From positions 148,860,854-148,924,853 of the forward strand of contig NC_056524.1 of NCBI RefSeq assembly GCF_019175285.1: DNA of 64,000 nucleotides, in the 5' to 3' direction. Both the position numbers and the translations under genes were made by a program. Positions within the stretch are counted from its first letter, which is position 1; each line of letters starts with the position of its first letter. The notes below the pieces were generated by a model that was given only the letters and a program-made list of their open reading frames with translations, searched no databases and was not told where the DNA came from. This stretch comes from Sceloporus undulatus. Taxonomy: Eukaryota > Chordata > Lepidosauria > Squamata > Phrynosomatidae. Positions 57,101 through 64,000 of this stretch are shown in pieces.

Positions 57101-57359
57101 TTCTCTCATAATAACGCCAACTTCCTGATGCCCCATTACATAGAGAGGATCCATGCAATTCATTGTACCCAGGCTCTGGGTAGTGACATTTTATAGGTAA
57201 GAACATTTTTGTGTCATCTGGAGAGGTCCACAATACTTTAAGTAAGTAGGGCGTGAATTAAATAAATAATTTCACACAAACAGGGGAACATATCGCTCAC
57301 TTCTTCTTTCCAGATCAGGCCCAATTCAGATCTGGAACACTGCAATATTTTCAGTCTAC
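54155..57359 (-). other. USP54: USP54 intron between exons d and e
   Basis: The only element identified is the 5S-headed SINE at 55850-56035. The remainder is AT-rich and unassigned; an ORF of 130 codons at 56804-57196 on plus overlaps nothing known and shows no motif. Confidence 0.4.
55850..56035 (+). mobile_element. 5S-rRNA-derived SINE with L2-type tail
   Basis: TGATCTCTGAAGCTAAGCAG, GGTCAAGCCTGGTTGGTACT and GACTGCCAGGGAATGTCAGG are the internal promoter region and 3' half of 5S rRNA. The body GGCAATGGCAAACCTTCTCT and AAATCTTACCAAGAAAACCT then equals the tail part of the tRNA-headed SINE at 13443. The 5' start of the 5S unit is missing or eroded. Confidence 0.85.
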
Positions 57360-57546
57360 CTTGTAGAATGGGTCATGTTGCCCCCCCTTGGTGGGTGGCA
57401 GGTGGGCGGCGGCTGTGCTGGCTGCTGTTGCTGCATGCGATCCTGGAGACTCCGCTCTTTTCGGATACAGATTTGCAGCTTCTTATCGATTAGAGATCTG
57501 CTGTGAGTGCTAGAGCTGGCATCATGCATGGCAAGTCTTAGTTTAG
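57360..57546 (-). CDS. USP54: USP54 exon d
   Basis: The exon encodes [20 protein letters not shown] then [20 protein letters not shown] and a Q/P-rich end ([20 protein letters not shown]). The first 40 residues match human well; the Q/P segment has drifted. The acceptor is GCTTTTTAG and the donor GTAGAC. It is 187 nt, in phase 2-2. Confidence 0.95.
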
Positions 57547-60508
57547 CTAAAAAGCAAAAGAAAACATAGCAGAAACAAAAACAAAACTAGGGGAGGGGGA
57601 GAAACACAAAAGATGCACAAAAACATAAAAAAAAGAACATGCAAATACTGACACAAAAGAGTTCACAAGGATGCATCCGTTCCCATTAATGCACATTCAG
57701 GTTAGCTATGTGTCCAAACAGGTTAATTAGAAATGAAGCAATAGGAAATGGAAAAGAATTTTGTAATTATTTTTAGGAAACATCCTATTCTCTGTAACAT
57801 GGGTCACTGTAACTTTAACCCAAATAGTGTTATCATATTCTATATACTAAAGAATCCAGTCAGGGCATGAGACCCAAGACATAGCCAGTTGGGACACTTG
57901 CTAGTGGAGCCTTTATGAAGTCTGCACTTTGCCTTCTTGTTTTCTTTAATCCACAACAACAGACTTCTACAAAGGAATACTTTGACCTTTCAAAGGCATG
58001 ACATTATAAATCCAGTTTGTCTGCAACCTTGCTAACCAGCAAGAAGGGAATGGAGGGGAGGGAAGGAGAGTCAGCCAATCAAAAATATAAAGTATCAAAA
58101 TAAAGAAATGCAGCAGCACATATTCCCAAAAGTCATAGCACAATTTTAAACTTATCAAAACACCAATGTATCCTCTTCCTTATCTTCCTAAAATGTCAAT
58201 CAGTACAGCATATGCACTCTGTTTTCATGAGTGATCAGCCAACTACATGCTGTACTTTAGGAATTAAGACCCCTTAATAAACCAGTCTCTGAACTAGGAA
58301 AATTATGTGCAATGGGACTGGAAGGCAGAAGGGAGCATAATTTAGCAAGCACAACAGGTAGGATCAAAAGGAATACAGCTTCTGCCTTAGTACAGAAGGA
58401 GCTTAAATAACAAAAACAGTTGGGGAAATGTTGAAACTACATTGCAGGAATCATAGTGCTCAAAAAGAAGATGCCTATAAAACACTTTTAAGATCAAACT
58501 GCACACTCTTTTTTTCCAACTCTGAGTTTGTTATGACCAATTAGTTATATTACCTTTTGTGATATTAGATATTAGTAAACTGTAAAAAGCGCAGTGAGCT
58601 GAAGCAATTAATGATTACTTACATATAGCTTCATTACAGAGAGCCAAAGCTGCAGCACAGTCTCCCCTCTGCTCTTGATGCAGTGATTCTTCAAAGACTG
58701 AATCTGCCTCCTGCACAGACCTCTCAAAGCCATCAGTCCTCCCTGCAAAGGGCAGCACTCTTCATTTTCATTGCATTCTTGTCAAGGTTCTCCCTTCACT
58801 TAAGCCAAAAATCCTCCCAAACACAGAACAGTTCAACATTTCATACAAACCCCAAGCCCATGTGCTGCAGCAGCAGGGGAGTTTTGGGGTCAAATGCAAA
58901 GATATGCAAGTGTTTAGAGAGGGAGGGTATCCACAGGGAAAGAAATAAATGTGCTAGATGGAGGTAGGGAAGTATCTTCCATAGAAACAGGTAAAGGGCT
59001 AAGAAAAGGAAGAACAGTTAAGTCAGGATGGTGGTTCAATTCATTTGGTTCTGGATGAAGTTACTCCCCTTCGAAATAATCACATTAATAGCTCAGGAAG
59101 TACCTGTTACATTCAGCAATAAAGGTAAATGTTCAAATGAAATCAGCAGCATACATTGATTTTTTTATTGGCCAAGGCTGATGCACAAGCTGTGATTTCT
59201 TGTTGTCCGAGACTGCTTGTCCACCATCAATACGACCTCGTAACATCCAAACTGAACTAATGCAAGATAGTATGTACAGAACTAACTTTGAAGAAATTAC
59301 AGTTGATATAAATGTGGCTATAAGTGTATAATGAGAACCAGTTGACATATCTTATCAATTTATGAAAAGCTGTATTAGCTCTTATTTTCTTTTCAGGGCC
59401 CAATTTGAATTGCTGGTTTTAATTTTTCAATTATCTTTTTCATATTTGGCTTGGGTATTTGGCTCCTTCTTGGATATTTGGTTCCCCCTTCTATATTACA
59501 CTACATTACAAGCTTCTTCAGAGAGCTTCCTCAAGGACCCTAGTCATCATTTCATAGGTGGGGCAGATCATGACAAAGGAAAACATATTTTCTGTGGTAG
59601 TTTCCAAATAAACTTATTTATTTGTTTAGCAGACTTATATCCTGCTTTTTAAAGAAAAAAAGGATACACATATAGGCTTTCTAACCTATAGTTTTAAAAG
59701 CAATTTATAACATTTATAACATACAATGAGTTGGAGATAGTTTTTGGGGTTTACTGAGATCATAGACTGGGTTTTGCTCTATTGTGTGTGTAGTCTAATT
59801 TTAATCTGTTCAGATTCTTTTAGGTTGTTTCAAAGCAATTTCATTGATTGTAACCTGGATGGAATGGGTATATGTAGGAAGCACACTTTGTTTTAAAAGT
59901 GGGTTAAAATAATATAGACAAAATAAATAAAGCTGCACTGAAGAATTATCTCTCAAATATTTCCAGAAACAGAAAAAAAATTATCCTGACATTAATGACC
60001 AATATAGATTTGGGCATATAACTTGTGATCCCATATATCCAAAGATCTGAAGAGAATTAACTCTACCCAAAGGACTCTTCCTCATTGAATAATAATTGCT
60101 TACATGATTTTAGGATACTGAGAACATTTATCATTATCAAAGCCATTTCAGAGACGGAATAATTCTCAACTAAACCCAATAGAATAATACGTATCAGAAA
60201 ACATTATATAACCAAAGCACAATAGCTGGTTCTGTGGGGTCGAGGCAAGGTCAGGGGAGCAACAGGTTCTTGGACAAAGCTACAGTTCAGGCAGGACTGT
60301 GAAACTTCTTGGTGACCTAACAAGTTCAACATAGTAAGGCACAGTGGTCTTGATAGATGAAGCCATCCCTTCCTAGGGCAGGCTGAAGCCGAACACAGCA
60401 AACAGTTCTGACTCCCAAATAGCATTATACAGGTGCTGTGGGAGTGGTGCAGATTTTCAGGAATGGAGCTGTCATCTCAGCAAGAAATCTCCAGCAACTG
60501 AAGACTTA
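57547..60508 (-). other. USP54: USP54 introns around exon c
   Basis: Outside exon c (58623-58742) I see no element I can name. Low-complexity A-rich runs occur near 57600-57640. A short ORF set near 58683-58967 is antisense to exon c and its flank. Confidence 0.4.
58623..58742 (-). CDS. USP54: USP54 exon c
   Basis: The exon encodes [20 protein letters not shown] then [19 protein letters not shown] (39 codons), close to human [20 protein letters not shown]. The helical A/L-rich pattern resembles a TPR or MIT-like hairpin, which is inference. The acceptor is CCTTTGCAG and the donor GTAAGT. Confidence 0.97.
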
Positions 60509-60878
60509 GTGCCGGAACAGACCGGCAAGAAGCAGCGTTTTGAAGCCGCCCCCACAAAGACAGATTGGGGCTGCAACAAACACACACCATGGCCCCAATC
60601 TGCCTTGAACCCAGCCCAAACAGGAGCAGAAAAGATCCGCTCCTATTTGGGCCAGGAAGGAGCTGCTTTTCTGAGCTCTGCCACAGCCCCAGGGAGGCTT
60701 CAAGATACCTTGGTGGTGGGCGGCGGGTAAACACTGGACCTCTGAAGTGTCTTGAAGCTCTCCACGTCTGGGCAACAGCCGGCTGGCTTCCGGACAGCTT
60801 CCAGGCATCTAAGGAGCATATGGTGTGTAAATGCTACGCTCCCAAGACACCCGGAAGGCATTTTTAACAGGCCAGCCC
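60509..60878. mobile_element. 370-bp nonautonomous element with TTA target duplication
   Basis: The left end GTGCCGGAACAGACCGGCAA and inverted right end GGGCTGGCCTGTTAAAAATG are related. Flanks are TTA on both sides (60506-60508 and 60879-60881). The interior is GC-rich with inverted pairs such as TTGGGGCTG.../...GGCCCCAATC and CTCCTATTTGGGCC facing GCCCAAACAGGAG. ORFs inside are by-products. Confidence 0.75.
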
Positions 60879-61317
60879 TTAGGCAAGATGGTCAGCTCAG
60901 ATTCTTATGATATATTCCTGAGGGATATCAGAGTCAGCTCCTTAAAGGCCCGTGCTCCTTTGTGGGACCGCAAGTTTCTTTCAGCTGGGAGCCCCCCTCC
61001 CCCAAAAAAGGCAAACTGTGCCTCTAAAAGATATTGCTATTTTGAGGTCATGGGGGAGAAGCATACCTTTAAAATGTTCTAAATAACATTTTAAGAAGAA
61101 ATAGATGGGTCCAAATTGCAGGAGTCTGTTTTGGTAATGGAAAATGCAATGGGTTTAGCCCTCTGCCCTGATCTTGAATATGCTTGAACATACTTGCAAG
61201 CAGTATCCATTGTGACTGAATGCCAGCATAATATCAAATCAAGTCAATAAGATCCCACTAACATATGCAATACAACTGAAGAAATAGAATGACTGCTACA
61301 GAAGCTACCCAATATGC

Positions 61318-61510
61318 AAATGGATCCTGTAGCACCTTTGAGAATAACTGAAAGAAAGAAGATGATAGCATGGGCTTTAATAGCCTTTATCCTGCAAAAA
61401 TCTGCGTGCATCTGAGGAAGTAGGCACAAGTCTACAAAAGCTCATGCTACTAGCTTCTTTCTTTCAGTTAGTCTCAAAAGTGCTACAAGATCCCTTTGCA
61501 TATCGATCTT
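61318..61510. mobile_element. Inverted pair of retroelement tails (possibly Penelope-like)
   Basis: ATATGCAAATGGATCCTGTA, GCACCTTTGAGA and GAAAGAAAGAAGATGATAGC at the left are answered in inverse by GCTACTAGCTTCTTTCTTTC, AGTCTCAAAAGTGCTACAAG and ATCCCTTTGCATAT at the right. Between lies GTGCATCTGAGGAAGTAGGC. It has the same motif as 22022-22140. Confidence 0.6.
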
Positions 61511-61668
61511 CCAAACTAACATAGCTATGTCTTTGAGAAGCTATCTAGCTTTCTCTTACCAGAAAACCAGGAGCATTTTATAATTTACACACATCATTAT
61601 ATTCCACAGATCAGGCCACCTCAGTTCTACTATTCCTCCAGAAGAGGACTATGCTGTCTACACATTAC

Positions 61669-61842
61669 CCTGGTTTTGCAGCTCATCCAGGTCCATGAAC
61701 CTGCTAGGACGAGGATTAAAGCCCACTGATGCCTCCAGTTCCTTCTCCTGCTTTCTTCGGAGTTCTTGTTCCTGAGCCCTTCTTGCTACCTCTTCTTGTA
61801 ATTCATCTAGTTCACTTTTGGAAGAGACAAGTATCTCCTCAC
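61669..61842 (-). CDS. USP54: USP54 exon b (Glu/Arg-rich coiled-coil segment)
   Basis: The exon encodes [20 protein letters not shown] then [20 protein letters not shown] and [17 protein letters not shown] (57 whole codons). It is the best-conserved part of the tail in this window, nearly identical to human over [20 protein letters not shown]. The heptad-like charge pattern suggests a coiled coil. The acceptor is CCCAAAG and the donor GTAATG. Confidence 0.97.
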
Positions 61843-62136
61843 CTTTGGGATGGGAGAAAAAAAAGTTTAGTAAACACACTGTTTATGTTTTAAGACATGC
61901 TTTTTCCCTGCATGAGACCAATTTTCTTAAATCCACTATAGCTAATAGAAAGCTTGTGTTAAGCATCTATTTCCACCAAAAACCTTATTGAGGAGATGAA
62001 AGAACATTTTTATAGCCACACCACTGATTCCCTTTCTGTTTGAAAGTGCAACTGTTATGGAGAAGTCCAGGCATTATAACTTTTTGGATACAAATAGCTG
62101 GTATTTTATACCATCATTCTAATGTTTGTTTCTAAT

Positions 62137-62257
62137 GGGCCCATGCAGACAGGACAAAATAAATCTGCTTCGGGCCACTTTGGAGGTATGCTGTTTAAAT
62201 GATGCATCTTAAGAGGCTAGAAGCTGCGCCAAAGCTGTGTGCCAGTCCGATAAGAGG
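62137..62257 (+). mobile_element. Foldback element, left half (copy F, GGCCC-terminal form)
   Basis: GGGCCCATGCAGACAGGACA, CTGCTTCGGGCCACTTTGGA and GGTATGCTGTTTAAATGATG match the left arm of copy A. It stops near its centre where a BovB segment begins. The right arm is missing. Confidence 0.8.
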
Positions 62258-62525
62258 TGCGGTGCTGGAGGAGAGTGCTGAGAATACCATGGACAGCCAA
62301 AAAGACAAACAAATGAGTTCTAGAACATATCAAGCCTCAAAACTTCCTGGCAGCCAAGATGATCAAATTAAGGCTGTCATATTTTGGTCACATCATGAGA
62401 AGGCATGACTCATAGAAAAGACAAAAATGCTAGGAAAGGTGGAGGGAAGTAGAAAGGGAGGAAGACTGCATGCTAGATGGATAGCTCAATTAGGGAGGCC
62501 ACAGGTATGAATTTTCAGGACCTAT
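62258..62525 (+). mobile_element. BovB/RTE LINE C-terminal fragment
   Basis: Translation gives AVIFWSHHEKA, then after a stop TKMLGKVEGSRKGGRLHARW, matching the BovB C-terminal block FGHLMRR...TLMLGKIEGRRRRGRQRMRW. It is short and truncated at both sides. Confidence 0.75.
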
Positions 62526-63350
62526 GCAGATTTTAATTATCTGATATGCTGTTTCAACTGAGCCTCCCCCCACATTCTAAAGCTATAGTAATGGACTAGG
62601 CTAAGTTATAATCATCTCAAACCAATGAAATGGTCGTAAGAGACAGACATTTCTGCAGCCAGCACAGCAGAAGGGAAGTGAAGAAGTAGGGCTTTTCCAT
62701 TAGCTCAGCAGAGAGGCCAGCTACCTTTGACTATTTCAAACTGTGATCTAATTACCAAGCATTCTCACAGACTACCTGAATTGTTTCTATTTCAGCTGCT
62801 CAGTATAAAAATGATAACATTTGCCTCTGCTTCCTACCAACTTCCCTTAAACTTGTGTGTCATGCCTTTTAGAACAGTGCAACTCAAAGTGGTGGCCCAT
62901 TGACTGGTGCCATCAGCTGCTGATGCCTGGTGAGTTTCCAGAAAAGAAAGGAACAATTATAGCCAATGCGTACAAATATGGCACCAATCCCTGGTACATT
63001 GGGAAAAAAATAATTGTTTGTCCCCCCACATCCGATAGCTTGGGAAGAATGATTTTAGAAGGTAAGCTTGAGGGCAGAGGCTATTATGGTTGATATTTGC
63101 CAATAGTCCTGAAGGCCTTTCAGGCTAATGACTTTTCAGTCACTACCATTTTAAGAACATACAATAGTTAATGATGATGGCTCATCATAGTGGTGATCAG
63201 AAACAAAAATAAACATGATCTATCATTACAGTGTCACAGGGATATAATTCTTTATTAAAAATAGCTGGAAAAGCATGGTAATACTAATTTTAAAGTCTGA
63301 TGTCTTCTACTATTGTGAAGGCAGAAAAAGTAGAAAACAGTGGTGATCAT

Positions 63351-63874
63351 CAGTGGTGTCACTAGGGTGACACCCACTGCAGTAACTCATGCTGTCACTC
63401 CCCTACTGATCTCCTCCCATACCACACCATACAGAATCTTTGGTAATTTTCCCCCTACTAATTTACTCATAAAACAGAATTCCCATATAGCACTGAATGT
63501 GATGGTAATAGCTGTGACATAAACAACTACCAAAATTAAAATTAAAATTATGTCTTTAAATTACAATATCATACACACAGAATAAATGTGCTTACATATA
63601 TATAGTTTCATGTGCATAAAGTGAAAAATTGGTAAAATGTGATGTTTTTATAGAATTTTTTAAAATTAAAAAATATTTTTTTTAAAAATTAATAAAACCC
63701 TGGGGTCTCTCCTTTCTTCTCCCACTGAGCTCACCCACCCCATCTCTTCAGCATTTGAATGGGACACAGACCCTTTCCGCTCAAAGGTTGATGTTTGAGA
63801 AGCAGTGGTGTCATCCCGTTAGGGTGTCACCCGATGCAGTCCGCACCCCCTGCACCCTCCTAATGATGCTACTG
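63351..63874. mobile_element. hAT-type element, 524 bp, perfect 8-bp target duplication
   Basis: The left end is CAGTGGTGTCACTAGGGTGA and the inverted right end CAGTAGCATCATTAGGAGGG. Both flanks are GTGATCAT (63343-63350 and 63875-63882). The interior is AT-rich and non-coding. It lies in the USP54 intron just left of exon a and is probably one of the younger insertions. Confidence 0.88.
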
Positions 63875-63937
63875 GTGATCATCAAACCAATATGCCCCCA
63901 GGTTGCAATTATATGGGAATGGAAAACAGCAGCTTAC

Positions 63938-64000
63938 CATTACCAATGCAGTGCTTGTTCTTCGTCCAGCAAGAAGCAGATGGGACAGACTCAACCTCCA
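63938..64000 (-). CDS. USP54: USP54 exon a (cut by the right edge)
   Basis: The visible part encodes EVESVPSASCWTKNKHCIGN, aligned to human [20 protein letters not shown]. The donor GTAAGC leaves one base of a Gly codon, which the next exon completes as GEE. The frame is fixed by that junction; the two other frames are not supported. The exon continues beyond the window. Confidence 0.85.

Larger units (their letters stand above)
38188..64000 (-). other. USP54: USP54 gene (C-terminal nine exons; 5' part outside window)
   Basis: USP54 belongs to the ubiquitin-specific protease family but is described as catalytically inactive. The window holds the region after the USP domain, about 1002 residues. 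Identification rests on collinear matches to human USP54 as I recall it: [96 protein letters not shown] and [10 protein letters not shown]. All junctions are GT-AG and phase-consistent. Its 3' end faces PPP3CB on the same strand, as in human. Confidence 0.95.

Noticed and set aside
60506-60881. Overlapping 73- to 100-codon ORFs as a candidate small gene
   Set aside because: They fill a 370-bp nonautonomous transposon with TTA flanks, and open frames exist in several phases.

Overview
The window is vertebrate nuclear DNA, most likely from a squamate reptile and perhaps an iguanian lizard. That assignment is inferred from its repeats: CR1 3' ends with the ATTCTATGAT-type tail, BovB/RTE LINE pieces, a tRNA-headed SINE with a BovB-like tail (Sauria-SINE type), L2-clade LINEs and tails, a 5S-rRNA-headed SINE, and many hAT, Tigger/pogo and foldback MITEs. 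Two protein-coding genes are present. Both are on the minus strand, both are split by many introns, and both run off an edge of the window.

Left half: PPP3CB, the calcineurin A beta catalytic subunit. Ten coding exons run from the start codon at 32501 down to 3259. All splice sites are GT-AG, all phases join, and together they give 394 residues without a break, covering the whole phosphatase domain and the calcineurin-B-binding helix. The calmodulin-binding and autoinhibitory exons are not in the first 3.2 kb and must lie beyond the left edge. A CpG-rich first exon and promoter lie near 32.3-32.7 kb.

Right half: USP54, an inactive ubiquitin-specific-protease family protein. Nine exons (the first one cut by the right edge) run from 64000 down to a stop codon at 38190-38188, giving about 1002 residues of the C-terminal half. 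The USP domain itself lies to the right of the window. The USP54 3' end faces the PPP3CB 5' end with both genes on one strand, which is the order known at human 10q22.

The rest is intron and intergenic sequence rich in transposon fossils. A 233-bp near-perfect foldback element occurs five times complete (8732, 30012, 33669, 48171, 49099) and once halved (62137), with 3-bp target duplications at three copies. Its end sequence resembles those of two otherwise different elements at 30384 and 60509, which also carry 3-bp duplications. A mutation-free 114-bp palindrome sits about 240 bp upstream of the PPP3CB start codon. Several nested insertions can be ordered in time from intact target duplications. 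I found no retrovirus-like element, CRISPR array, tRNA or rRNA gene, and no clearly new gene system.
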